This document shows, piece by piece, positions 1 to 9,963 of a DNA stretch of 38,644 nt. Made by a program: the position numbers and the translations under genes. The notes under the pieces were generated by a model. That model worked only from the letters and a program-made list of their open reading frames with translations. It ran no database searches and was not told the origin of the DNA. The DNA comes from Ministeria vibrans ATCC 50519 (taxonomy: Eukaryota; Opisthokonta; Filasterea). The stretch lies in NCBI GenBank assembly GCA_943704425.1, contig CALSCP010001569.1, forward strand, positions 1-38,644, given 5' to 3'. Every line of letters begins with the position of its first letter. The first letter of the stretch is position 1.

Positions 1-751
1 CCCGCAGAGCGCAATCGTCCAGTTTCCACTCCATCAGGGCATTTCCGAGCTCGTCGACCGTCGCTTGAACTGCCTCACGTCTTGCCTCGGCCTGTCCCAC
101 TAGTCTGCTTCCATGGCGCACATAAACTGAGGCAATTACCAATGACTTGAGGCGCGGCCGTTGTGCTCTCCAAGTGCTCGCATCTGCATCCTCCCCCTCT
201 GTGCTTCTGGACACACAAAAAGGTGGGTCGCGCCTCTTCGCAACACTGCTTTTTGGTAGTCGAAATAACACCGCACACCACCTGTGGCCTCTCTTCACGG
301 CTGATATCCAAGGTCGTAACGTAGGCCCAACTATTACGGCAGCCCCACCTCCGACATCGGTGTCCGTGGAGTGAAAAACCAGCAATGGGGGCGGGCTGTT
401 GGTGCCACGCATGCCCTTCTCGCACATCATCAGCAGTTGGGCCGGGTCACGCAGACAATTTCTCAGCCTTGTCTCAGCACGCTGCACCCTCCACCGCTCA
501 TCGTCTTCCGCCCGCAGACATCCACTCGCGCCTTTTTTCAATGCTGTGATACCCGTCCCGTGGAACCCTAACCCTAACCCTAACCACATGCCTGACACAA
601 GAACCGATGGACGCATCACCTGAAAGGGCACAAGCCACAGTGCGACCTGCGCATTCGCACCATCCTGTGACGCATCCTTCAACCATTCTTGAAAGACCTT
701 AACCCTAACCCTAACCTCGTCAGCAGATGCCGCTTCCTGCTGCAAAGCCGT
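1..751 (-). CDS. Edge-truncated open frame, possible retrotransposon endonuclease region
   Basis: A minus-strand frame is open for 250 codons from about 751 to the left edge, so both its end and its true start are missing; the in-frame TAG just upstream (752-754) could also be a splice acceptor. Two CCCTAA-type runs (about 566-583 and 699-716) are read through in frame as Leu-Gly and Val-Arg pairs. The part at about 390-1 has the layout of endonuclease/exonuclease/phosphatase domains of non-LTR retrotransposons: a GGGAAVIVG segment, a charged stretch, then a LVIASVYVRHG strand, after which a GDFN motif would be expected beyond the edge. No reverse transcriptase is visible. The endonuclease reading rests on pattern memory only; the long open frame itself is seen directly. 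It could instead be an unrelated subtelomeric gene. Confidence 0.4.
561..588. repeat. Interstitial telomere-type repeat (CCCTAA)n
   Basis: About three and a half units of CCCTAA lie here, and a second run of about three units lies at 699-716. A short TTAGGG copy in the opposite orientation is at about 1036-1047. TTAGGG is the telomere repeat of many eukaryotes. Mixed orientation and unique flanks mean these are interstitial copies, not a chromosome end. Confidence 0.75.
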
Positions 752-754
752 CTA

Positions 755-1200
755 ACATACTCCTTGTGTTTCCTAACCGACACATGAACTATACGATTGC
801 AGTAATTCAACTTTTCACACGTACTCAAAAAGCTTATGAGGCCTACTCGGATTACATCACACATGTCAAACAAAGTATACAAAAATAGAGGATGCTGCAA
901 GCAAAAACAAAACAATCAGTCAATCATCAACACGAATTTGGTTTAGACTGATGACGGCGCCTGCAGCTGGTCGTTAATTGGGATCACGTCTTGTTCAGTA
1001 ATAATTTAAAAGCCATGATCATTATTAATTTACAGTTAGGGTTAGAATTCATGTGAATTGCACTTTCGCAATAAAGCTGTGCGCATTTTTCCGGGCCATA
1101 AAATGTGACTCGAAGGCAGGAATTCAATAATAATTATTATAGAAACCAGCTTACGAAAAAAAATTATTCTCTTCACTCTGAAACTCTACACTCTAGCGTA
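755..1200. other. AT-rich spacer, no gene seen
   Basis: This stretch is AT-rich with short palindromic AAT/ATT runs and a TTAGGG-type copy near 1036-1047. No frame here looks coding. It follows the 3' end of the ROCO gene, which reads leftwards into it. Confidence 0.5.
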
Positions 1201-4200
1201 TTAGTTGAATAAAATTGGCCCGTCCTCAGTGAAGTGGCTGACAAGCGGAAGATGCTTCTCACATAGAAAGCATACTCTGCCATCCATCAGCGTCGCACGA
1301 GTAAGACCCCACTCTCGGTGATCTCCCTGTGCCAGGATGAAGTCTTCAACTTCGCGATGAAGGTCACTGCCAATCTCTGCCTTCACATGTTCTGTTTCAT
1401 CATCGCTCATCTCGTCGGCCATTTTCGTCAGCCCTGTATAAATATATTCGTTCGTGTTGTCAGAAGAAGCGTGAGAAAATATCTTACTTGCGTAGGAAGA
1501 ATCGTCTTGGAGCAAAGCGCGAAGAGAATCACACAAGATACCTGTCGCGGCCACGGCTGGTGCCACTGCCTCAACGTGTCCTGTCGCTGTCGTTCCCACA
1601 CGGACGCCAGCTTGAATGAGTGGCTTGGTCCATTTGATTACGCTGTCCAATGCACGGGCAATCTTTCGCAGCTTCTTCTTCCTCAGCGACACCGTGTAGG
1701 TCTTCTGTTCGTGAGTACCTCCCTCATACTCGCAGCACAAATGCAATAAGAACGCGTTGGAGGTGGGATTAAAACGTGTCAGGAGTGGTGGCTTCGAGTG
1801 CGTTGTGAGATAGAAAATACGAGGTGTTCGCGCGTCGAAAGAAAGAAGCGTGCGTAATGTTCGTCGCGCCATCTGCTCAAGTCGTTGAAATTGCAGCGCA
1901 TTAGCTTCGTCGCTCTGTGTCGCACGTGTATCAATAGCCTCCCTAATAGACTCAACGTTCCGCTCGCCATCATGCTTGATCCGCTCGTAATATTGCTCAG
2001 CGACTCGCTCGTAGGTGGCCAGAATGACATCTTGCTCGGTATGAGCAGACGGGAATTCAACGGCTTCGGTACTGTTGGCGGCAATGAGCTGGTTAAGACA
2101 AATCGCGGTGCCGCATTGGTTGCACTCTAGCGTTGGCTTGCGTCGAGCAAGGGCGTTGTCAATACGTTTGCGACTGAAGTAGAAATCGGACTCGGTGAGG
2201 TCATCCAGTTGAGCACACTCAACCGATGGACAGTGCACGTAATACGACAGAATGAGACCCGAAAAGCGCTCCGCCGCCAAGAAATCCAACACTTCGCTGA
2301 CGTGGTATGCAAGCCCATGAGGGTCGGAGCCCCGCGTGCGAACCATCACAAAGGATTGCATTGGCTCAATGTGTACCGTGCCGTACGTGTGTGTTCGTTG
2401 GTCCATCAACTCGATACCGTTAGCGTATAAGCATCGCACGCTGTCTACATCTGTTACTGAAGTCTTTTCGCGTAGACGTACGACAAGCCAGGCAAAGAGA
2501 CCGGTTGGCACAAAAGACAACGCCACACGGTGCACCACCAAATCTCCTCGCGGCACGCGGTTCATGCGCTCACCAAATTTGGCTGGTCTGGACACAGGCA
2601 ACATGGCGGGTACAAGCCAGCGACGTTTCGATGTGGGCACACCATCGACATCGACCGTGTCCGTGTACACTTCGAACATCACCTCCGACTTTTCTAACAA
2701 AGCCATCACGTCGTTTCGTGCGGCGCTGTCCATGCCGCACCAACCCTCCAGCTCACACATGCGCTCCTCCATGACAATACCGGGCTGTGGTCCTAGTGAT
2801 GCAGATTTGTCGCCAACAACCTCCGCGAAGCGGTTGTGAACCCACTGTGGCTCGACAATAACAAATGTTCGTTCGCGGCGACGGTATCGCACAATGACAC
2901 CCCAGTCGTGAAGTGTTTCAATCATCAGCGGTACCAACACAAAGGCCGGATTGTAGCTGTCGGCCTCAAATTCCTGTTTCATCATGGTAAGAAACGCATT
3001 GACGTCGATGGGCCCAGGGTGTTTCTCGCGAATGTTTGGCAGGCGCTCGGCAACGGCGACCCAGTCGGCTGGGTAAAGGGCGCCCATCTTTGGCAAAAGC
3101 AGCAACTCACGAAAGAGTGTTTCACGCAGCTTGTCAAAGTGTGTCCCATCCAGACTGCTGACCCACGGTTCGTCAGGATGAACTGTCAAGCTGGACAAGT
3201 CAGCCATGCCCAGGCGATGGCGCGGGATCATCACTTGTGACGCCGAAAGTTTCACTCCGATGTCGCGTTGTGTCGCAACGACGAGGATGTTCGCGCTAGG
3301 CACACGCGCTGCAAGTTGCTGAAGCCAACGGATGGCTGCTGTCTCAACGCGCTCGCGACCGTTCCACACGAGCAAGTAGAGGCACCGGTCAGTGAAAAAA
3401 AGTTGATGGGTGTTTAGGTATACTTCCTGACCGCCAAAATCCCAAATGCTGATGTTGCCAATAAGCTCTGCGGCAAGCTGTACGTTGGTCCACTCAACAA
3501 CTTCAATACCGTCCGTCTTCAAGGACTTGGGATCGTACGATTGATCGATGAGGTAGCGCACGAGACACGTTTTTCCCACATTTCCCTCGCCCATGACAAG
3601 GATCTTGCATCGATACGCGGGTACAGGATTGAACGCCTCGCGTAAATATGCCAAGATTACGTGAACACCGCGACGAACAACTTCCGGTGGTGGGTGAATG
3701 AGCGAGTCGTTATTGGTGAGGCCAAAAGAACGCAGACGCAGATTGCCAATCTCAGAAGGCAGCCTGATGAGTTCGTTTGCGGCGAGGTCGAGTTCCGTAA
3801 GCGCCGTGAGCTGGCTGAGCTCCTTGGGCACCTCAGTCAGTCGGTTGCCAGAGAGGTCGAGCGTCCTAAGCGCCGTGAGCTGGCTGAGCTCCTTGGACAC
3901 CTCAGTCAGTTGGTTGCCAGAGAGGTTGAGCATCGTAAGCGCCTTGAGCTGGCTGAGCTCCTTGGACACCTCAGTCAGTTGGTTGCGGGAGAGGTTGAGC
4001 CTCGTAAGCGCCGTGAGCTGGCTGAGCTCCTCGAACACCACAGTCAGCTGGTTGTAGGAGAGGTCGAGCGTCCTAAGCGCCTTGAGCTGGCTGAGCTCCG
4101 TGGGCAGCTCAGTCAGTTGGTTGTCAGAGAGGTCGAGCGTCGTAAGCGCCTTGAGCTGGCTGAGCTCCTTGGGCACCTCAGTCAGTCGGTTGCCAGAGAG

Positions 4201-5295
4201 GTCGAGCGTCGTAAGCGCCGTGAACTGGCTGAGCTCCTCGAACACCACAGTCAGTTGGTTGTAGGAGAGGTTGAGCGTCGTAAGCGCCGTGAGCTGGCTG
4301 AGTTCCGTGGGCAGCTCAGTCAGTTGGTTGCCAGAGAGGTTGAGCCTCGTAAGCGCCTTGAGCTGGCTGAGCTCCGTGGGCAGCTCAGTCAGTTGGTTGT
4401 AGAAGAGGTTGAGCGTCGTAAGCGCCTTGAGCTGGCTGAGCTCCTTAGACACCACAGTCAGTTGGTTGTAGGAGAGGTTGAGCGTCGTAAGCGCCTTGAG
4501 CTGGCTGAACTCCTTGGACACCTCAGTCAGTTGGTTGCCAGAGAGGTTGAGCGTCGTAAGCGCCTTGAGCTGGCTGAGCTCCTTGGACACCTCAGTCAGT
4601 CGGTTGTAGGAGAGGTCAAGCGTCGTAAGCGCCGTGAGCTGGCTGAGCTCCTCGAACACCACAGTCAGTTGGTTGTAGGAGAGGTTGAGCGTCGTAAGCG
4701 CCGTGAGCTGGCTGAGCTCCTTGGACACCTCAGTCAGTTGGTTGCCAGAGAGGTTGAGCGTCGTAAGCGCCGTGAGCTGGCTGAGCTCCTTGGACACCTC
4801 AGTCAGTTGGTTGAGGGAGAGGTCGAGCGTCGTAAGCGCCGTGAGCTGGCTGAGCTCCTTGGGCACCTCAGTCAGTTGGTTGCCAGAGAGGTTGAGCGTC
4901 GTAAGCGCCTTGAGCTGGCTGAGCTCCTTGGACACCTCAGTCAGTCGGTTGTAGGAGAGGTCAAGCGTCGTAAGCGCCGTGAGCTGGCTGAGCTCCTCGA
5001 ACACCACAGTCAGTTGGTTGTAGGAGAGGTTGAGCGTCGTAAGCGCCGTGAGCTGGCTGAGCTCCTCGAACACCACAGTCAGTTGGTTGTAGGAGAGGTT
5101 GAGCGTCGTAAGCGCCGTGAGCTGGCTGAGCTCCTCGAACACCACAGTCAGTTGGTTGTAGGAGAGGTTGAGCGTCGTAAGCGCCGTGAGCTGGCTGAGC
5201 TCCGTGGGCAGCTCAGTCAGTTGGTTGTAGGAGAGGCTGAGCTCAGTTGCTTCACTCTCCTCACACTCCTTGATCTTTTCGCGCACTTGCTCCAT
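1201..5295 (-). CDS. ROCO protein: LRR array, Roc GTPase, COR
   Basis: Single open frame of 1364 residues from the ATG at 5295 (a further ten in-frame codons upstream lack ATG). Residues about 15-520 form roughly 21 nearly identical 23-residue leucine-rich repeats plus one degenerate repeat. A Roc (Ras-of-complex) GTPase follows, with P-loop GEGNVGKT at about 569-576, switch motif DFGGQ at 619-623 and TQRD at 675-678. A COR-like region comes next, then a C-terminal part of unknown type. No kinase or death domain is visible, unlike LRRK2. ROCO proteins are GTP-switch proteins of signalling and, in some lineages, defence; the LRRs probably bind a ligand or partner. The gene is head-to-head with the HEPN-STAND gene at 6357. 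An upstream noncoding or short coding exon is possible, because a TTACAG acceptor lies just before the ATG. Confidence 0.9.
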   Translation of the reverse strand: MEQVREKIKECEESEATELSLSYNQLTELPTELSQLTALTTLNLSYNQLTVVFEELSQLTALTTLNLSYNQLTVVFEELSQLTALTTLNLSYNQLTVVFEELSQLTALTTLDLSYNRLTEVSKELSQLKALTTLNLSGNQLTEVPKELSQLTALTTLDLSLNQLTEVSKELSQLTALTTLNLSGNQLTEVSKELSQLTALTTLNLSYNQLTVVFEELSQLTALTTLDLSYNRLTEVSKELSQLKALTTLNLSGNQLTEVSKEFSQLKALTTLNLSYNQLTVVSKELSQLKALTTLNLFYNQLTELPTELSQLKALTRLNLSGNQLTELPTELSQLTALTTLNLSYNQLTVVFEELSQFTALTTLDLSGNRLTEVPKELSQLKALTTLDLSDNQLTELPTELSQLKALRTLDLSYNQLTVVFEELSQLTALTRLNLSRNQLTEVSKELSQLKALTMLNLSGNQLTEVSKELSQLTALRTLDLSGNRLTEVPKELSQLTALTELDLAANELIRLPSEIGNLRLRSFGLTNNDSLIHPPPEVVRRGVHVILAYLREAFNPVPAYRCKILVMGEGNVGKTCLVRYLIDQSYDPKSLKTDGIEVVEWTNVQLAAELIGNISIWDFGGQEVYLNTHQLFFTDRCLYLLVWNGRERVETAAIRWLQQLAARVPSANILVVATQRDIGVKLSASQVMIPRHRLGMADLSSLTVHPDEPWVSSLDGTHFDKLRETLFRELLLLPKMGALYPADWVAVAERLPNIREKHPGPIDVNAFLTMMKQEFEADSYNPAFVLVPLMIETLHDWGVIVRYRRRERTFVIVEPQWVHNRFAEVVGDKSASLGPQPGIVMEERMCELEGWCGMDSAARNDVMALLEKSEVMFEVYTDTVDVDGVPTSKRRWLVPAMLPVSRPAKFGERMNRVPRGDLVVHRVALSFVPTGLFAWLVVRLREKTSVTDVDSVRCLYANGIELMDQRTHTYGTVHIEPMQSFVMVRTRGSDPHGLAYHVSEVLDFLAAERFSGLILSYYVHCPSVECAQLDDLTESDFYFSRKRIDNALARRKPTLECNQCGTAICLNQLIAANSTEAVEFPSAHTEQDVILATYERVAEQYYERIKHDGERNVESIREAIDTRATQSDEANALQFQRLEQMARRTLRTLLSFDARTPRIFYLTTHSKPPLLTRFNPTSNAFLLHLCCEYEGGTHEQKTYTVSLRKKKLRKIARALDSVIKWTKPLIQAGVRVGTTATGHVEAVAPAVAATGILCDSLRALLQDDSSYASKIFSHASSDNTNEYIYTGLTKMADEMSDDETEHVKAEIGSDLHREVEDFILAQGDHREWGLTRATLMDGRVCFLCEKHLPLVSHFTEDGPILFN
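3780..5245 (-). repeat. 69-bp tandem repeat array encoding the LRRs
   Basis: About 21 head-to-tail 69-bp units, each encoding one 23-residue LRR, differ at only a few positions. Variation is concentrated at the residue after LS (Tyr, Gly, Asp, Arg, Leu) and in the VVFEE, EVSKE, EVPKE or ELPTE block. Such homogeneity points to recent unequal exchange or gene conversion, so copy number may vary between individuals or be mis-assembled. Confidence 0.95.
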
Positions 5296-6356
5296 CCCCC
5301 CTGACTCTCTGTAAGATATTTTCAAAAGTGCAACAGCCTACATACCAGGTTTAAAAAATCTGACACCAGTTCACAATAGTTGCACTTTCAACGATCACCA
5401 CTACCCAACATCCATCAGGAAACCGGCCAACCTTCGTCTGGCGCACCCTATGCACTCACCACTCGCGCCAAGTACTCACAGCTTCCCAGAAGGTGGTTTA
5501 GAGCGCGGCAGCCGAGTTGTGACTCCCATTCATCTCCCACACGAAGCTGCCGTCATCCAGCAGTCCACCACCTTCATCACCACAGCAGAAATATCCCTGA
5601 AGCACATGCGGCACATCCCCACATACTGTCGCTCGCGAGCCAAGTTTTGTGCAATGTGGAGACGAAAGTGCACAAAAAGAAAACAAAACAGCGCAGACGA
5701 GACAGGCCATCGGCCACAACTCACGACTTATAGCGCATATGCAGTTAGCTACACGACAGCCCGCCTCTGCACTCATGCAGCGGACTGCGTTTTCAGTTTG
5801 CGAGTTCAACACATTCTCGGCCAATTGCAGTCATTACAACGGAAGAAAGAATGTAGGCCACATGTACACGTCTTACTGTTCGTTTTAGACTTTTAGTCTA
5901 ACGATGATTTATGCGAGATATAGAGTAAAATAGTATTAATAAATAATTTATGACGAACCGACAAAGATCAACACAACCCAAGTCACTCCAAGCTTGAGAT
6001 TTTGAATGTGGAAGAGTGTCGGCCAAAGATAAACAAGCTCTGGGCCAGTTGGAAGGGCATCATTTGCATCAAGGACATCAAGTGACAAGTCATTAACCCG
6101 TTGAATAAAATGGATTTTGATCGCGAGATTTTGGATCACAGAATCGTGCGAAAGTCCTACTCTGGCTCGTTGTCACTTTTTCGCGAAGTTTAGTATTGAA
6201 AATGTCCTCTTCTTCTTCTTCTAATTAAATATTGCGATTACCTCACTGGATAGCGATTGCACTTGTGCTTTTGTTGTAGATCTGGTGACTGTAATGAATA
6301 AATGGGTGTATTCTTATTCTTAAATAATATTAAATTTTTCACCCACTAGACGTACA
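5296..6356. promoter_or_regulatory. Divergent intergenic region between ROCO and HEPN-STAND genes
   Basis: About 1.06 kb separates the two outward-reading genes, so both promoters should lie here. Several unrelated frames of up to 148 codons exist, but none overlaps a recognisable domain or has supporting splice structure. A TTC-rich tract ending in CTAAT (about 6201-6224) and an ATGAATAAATGGG motif (about 6294) resemble sequence at 13.78-14.0 kb, so part of this spacer may derive from a dispersed repeat. I see no specific promoter element. Confidence 0.4.
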
Positions 6357-9300
6357 ATGCCCACTCCATCAAATGGTACAGTGCAAAAAGTTATAAAGCG
6401 TGATTGCGTCATGGAACACTGTCTGTTTTTTTTTAAGTAGCTCCCCTCAAGCTCGACCACTTCAACCAAATCACACTGGCGCTCGCTATTGTCGCAAGCT
6501 GCATTCAAGGTAGTTATAGTACCACTGGGTTTCTCTCGAGAATCCAACAGCGAGTGTCCTTATTTTCACACTGCTCTTCAGTTGCAGGCGATGTCGTTGC
6601 ACATCAACTCCACTTTGTTGTGAATTCATCTGCACCCGCAACGAACGCCGAATTGAAAACGCGCGCCAAAGCCCTTCATCGTCATCCTGAGAAGACAAAC
6701 GAGAGGAACACACTCATGAGTGATTGGCGCGACCCTGTGCGAGGACCGTGGGCAATCGCGCGATTCTTTGTCCAATCGAATTTGACAAAGCCTCAACAAA
6801 CGGCGTCAGACGCCGATTTGAGCACCTGCATTGTGTTCCTCGAGCAGTGCAAGGTATGGTCCCCGTCCAATCAACATCTCGGCTCCCTCTCTCGACTGAG
6901 AAAGCTGCGCAACGAAAATTGGGGGCATCAGCCGTTGACAAGCGACGCCACCGAAGCGCAAGTTGAGAACGTTTTGCAGACGGCCCAAGCGTGCCTCAAA
7001 GACCTCGACACTCTATTACTTCCCGGAAATGACGTTGAACGTGCCAAGTTCCATTGTTTGCGCAAGGAGGCCATTGAAAAAATCGGCAGCTTTCACAGTG
7101 AGTGCTTTTAGTTATTATGTCGTTTGCGGCCAACTCAAACCTATTTCTCACCGTTTCCCTCTATTTAGCTACAGCAGTCAAACAGAGCAACAGCAAGCAA
7201 CTCATTGAACAGTATCTTGCCTGTGAAGCAACCCGTTCCCAGTCGATCGACAATTTGCGCGATGAGAGCAGGTGGATACGTTGCTTTTCATTGAGTGCTC
7301 TTGTCGTTGCCATTGTCGCAATTCTCGCCGTCTTTATTTCAGTGTGGCACAACTCCTCTGGTGGACCCGTATCCGGCAACCACAACTTGCCACTACTACG
7401 TCACCCTCACCTGGTCATGCCAAGCCGCTACCGTGCTGTTCCACAATGGTTTCATGGTCGCACCAGTGAGCTTAAGCGACTCGACTCGCTGTTTGCCCAT
7501 GGACAACGTCAGGCACACGCAATCGTAACGGGTGTGGCAGGGGGTGGGAAGACCAGTCTCGCCGCATATTTTGCTTTGATGCACGTGACCAATTACAGTT
7601 GTGTCGTGTGGCTCGACAAACACGATTATGCCACTGTACCCTTGTCCAACGAGACACTCGCGAAGTTCACTCTGTGTAGCGGTAATGCACTTGCTTTGTT
7701 TGATAATGTGGAGGATATTGGGCTGGTTCTCGAAACCCTCAACAATATCACGATATCACGTCTGAGTGTGCTAGCAACGACGCGGTTGACTGAGTCTGCG
7801 AGCATGGCACGTTGGGAAGAGGTACCGCTGAGTCCATTGTCAGTAGACATAATGGCGCGTATCCTTTGCAAAGATTTATCTCCACAGTTTGTGTGTGATG
7901 CGAATGTGTCTGACGTACAGCGGTTTATCAAGGTCACTGATGGTCTTTCGCTTGCGCTTCATCATGCCAATCGGTTGCTGCGCTATGGTAGCAAGTCACT
8001 CGCTCAGCTCGTGGACGATCTTGAGGAGTCGCTCACTGCGCTTGATGCTGAAGAGTGGGAGCAAAAGCAGGCATTGCGGGATGATGGTCTCTCCAATGGG
8101 CTGGTGGCGCTTTTCAACCAGACAGAGATGTTGCTGCGTCGTCGAGTGGATGCCGATAATACTGTTGGCTGGAACGAAGTGTGGGAGCTGGGATTGCAAC
8201 TGGCGTGGTGGGCGCCAAATCACCCGGTGCCTCTCTTTTTGCTTGGCAACACAACTGAGGAGGGTCGTCGGCAAGACGCAGCTGGACATGCAGATTGGAC
8301 GTTCGCATCAGTATGGCATTTTCTGCGTCAGTATTTGCCCAGCTGGCTTGATGTTTCCTATTTTGCTAAGCGCGATCAAGAGCACACTCCAGGCGACTCC
8401 CTTCTGGCAAAGTCAGTTAACAACACATGTATTCTCAACCATGCCCTCTCTGTGTTACGGAATCGTACCAGGCCACATTTGCGACATCTGGCTGCAGTTA
8501 ACCTCGTCTCAATCGACTCGTGTGGGCAACCCACTGTTACCCACCCTCTCCTTCACCGCTACCTTCGCTACCGCGACACTCACGCTACAGGGCGTCGTGT
8601 GGCTGTCAAAACGATTCAGCTGCTACTTGCTGACGTTCCGTGGATTGACCTCGAGTCGATGTGGCTCACTTGTGTCGTGACACCCCATGTAATTGAACTA
8701 GCAAGGTGTGTGGCTCTCGCAAATGACACTGCTCAGCTCGGTCACCTTGCAAGCTTCCTGTTGCCTCGCTTGTTTGACAAGACGGAGAGTCTCTATGGGA
8801 ACTGCTCAATGGCAATGCTGACACCTTTGTACCAGATCCGCGGACCCAACTCACCCTTTGCACTGGGTTGCGTTGAATACCCTCACATGTATGCAATGTT
8901 TCGCTCAGCCACTTCTCCAGCGGCTGTGTTCTGGCGCACATTGTGCCATGACAAGAAGACGAAAATCTTATGCTATGACATAACTGATGCTCTGTCACGC
9001 AACGCGCCATCTGACGCTGCTGCATTTTTCATGCTTCTTTTCCACGCTGACACCTACTATCACATGTATCAATCCCCCAAAGAACCCCCATCCCTTGCCC
9101 GTGCCATCATGATTAGCAATCAAGCGAATCTGTCGTGTGGGCCATGTTACCGTCTCATTGTTCTCACTGTGCGTGGCACAATAGCATACCGTCAAGCGCG
9201 GTACACTGACAGCGTCAAGTGGTTGAGAAAAGCGGCGGAAATGCCCAACACACGACACTGTCAACCAGAATGGAACAAATGGCTGGCGCTGGCGAACGCA

Positions 9301-9877
9301 CATTGGCGCAATAGTAACTATTCTGAAGCCCTCCGCCACTACCGCGATCTTTCAAAGGAGGGTCGTTACACACATGAAGCCATGTCGTGGTCTTTGGGGG
9401 GTAAGTGGACAACCAACAAAACGGCTACATGTGTGTTCGAGGGTATCGCCCTCCTATCGACGAGTGTTGCTCTGAGCAACCCGACTGTTGTGATTCAGGA
9501 GTTAGATTTTGCACAGCAGGCTGCGTACCACTGGGCGGCGCATCTTCACAATCGGTACAACAAAGAGCCACGCCCAAATCAAGGATGTAGCGCACAGGAA
9601 AAGCTGTACAACCAAAGCTTGGGCTACACACATGGAGATATGCAAGTGGCGTCACAATTGCGATTGTTGCTCTGGAATGCGGCTGCAGAGCTGGCAGAGG
9701 AAATGGGTGAGACTCGAGCTGCACTACGATACTACCGCTTTATGCGATCTATTTGCAACAATTGGCCTGAACAGGGCGAACCGCTGACCTCGGGCAACCT
9801 TATGAATTTGCTCAATGTCTTAAAGTCGGTTGGATTGAACAAGGTCCTGATAATCAATTCAAATATTCATAATAATA

Positions 9878-9882
<5 letters not shown>
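6357..9882 (+). CDS. HEPN-TM-STAND NTPase-TPR protein (NLR-like)
   Basis: Proposed exons 6357-6375, 6438-6509, 6588-7097 and 7169-9882 join in phase to 1104 residues; introns are 62, 78 and 71 bp. Residues about 5-200 resemble DZIP3-type HEPN domains, with motif LRNENWGH (R138, N139, H144), the R-x4-6-H signature of HEPN RNases. A helix at about 241-260 is a likely membrane segment. A STAND/NB-ARC-like NTPase follows: Walker A GVAGGGKT (322-329), Walker B-like LALFDN (Asp379) and ATTR (Arg406). The second half has helical repeats with TPR character near 9190-9400. Family knowledge suggests a regulated signalling switch at a membrane; an immune role is inference. The first two exons rest on splice phase alone. 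A different 3' end, splicing from 9843 to exons at 10049 and 10154, is possible. Confidence 0.8.
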
Positions 9883-9909
<27 letters not shown>

Positions 9910-9910
9910 A

Positions 9911-9944
<34 letters not shown>

Positions 9945-9963
9945 TTATTATTATTATTATTAT
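9866..9963. repeat. AAT/ATT inverted microsatellite
   Basis: A run of AAT units is followed directly by a run of ATT units, so the strand can fold back on itself as a long AT hairpin. It begins at the stop codon region of the STAND gene's long exon, where ATT/AAT slippage could easily alter the reading frame end. Confidence 0.85.

Noticed and set aside
561-716. A true telomere at the left end.
   Set aside because: Only a few units are present, they are flanked by unique sequence on both sides, and orientation changes by 1036. These are interstitial copies.
3780-5245. Regular direct repeats that superficially look like a CRISPR or satellite array.
   Set aside because: There are no unique spacers; the whole unit is coding and repeats at 69 bp as LRRs.
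3661-5304. A 547-codon plus-strand frame opposite the LRR array, with a regular repeat of its own.
   Set aside because: It mirrors the 69-bp repeat: a unit length divisible by three with no stop in one antisense unit stays open through every copy. It has no sensible domain, and the opposite strand encodes a clear ROCO protein.
5380-5896. Overlapping frames of 80-150 codons on both strands in the ROCO/HEPN-STAND spacer.
   Set aside because: They have no domain, no splice support and a composition typical of noncoding sequence. I treat them as chance frames.
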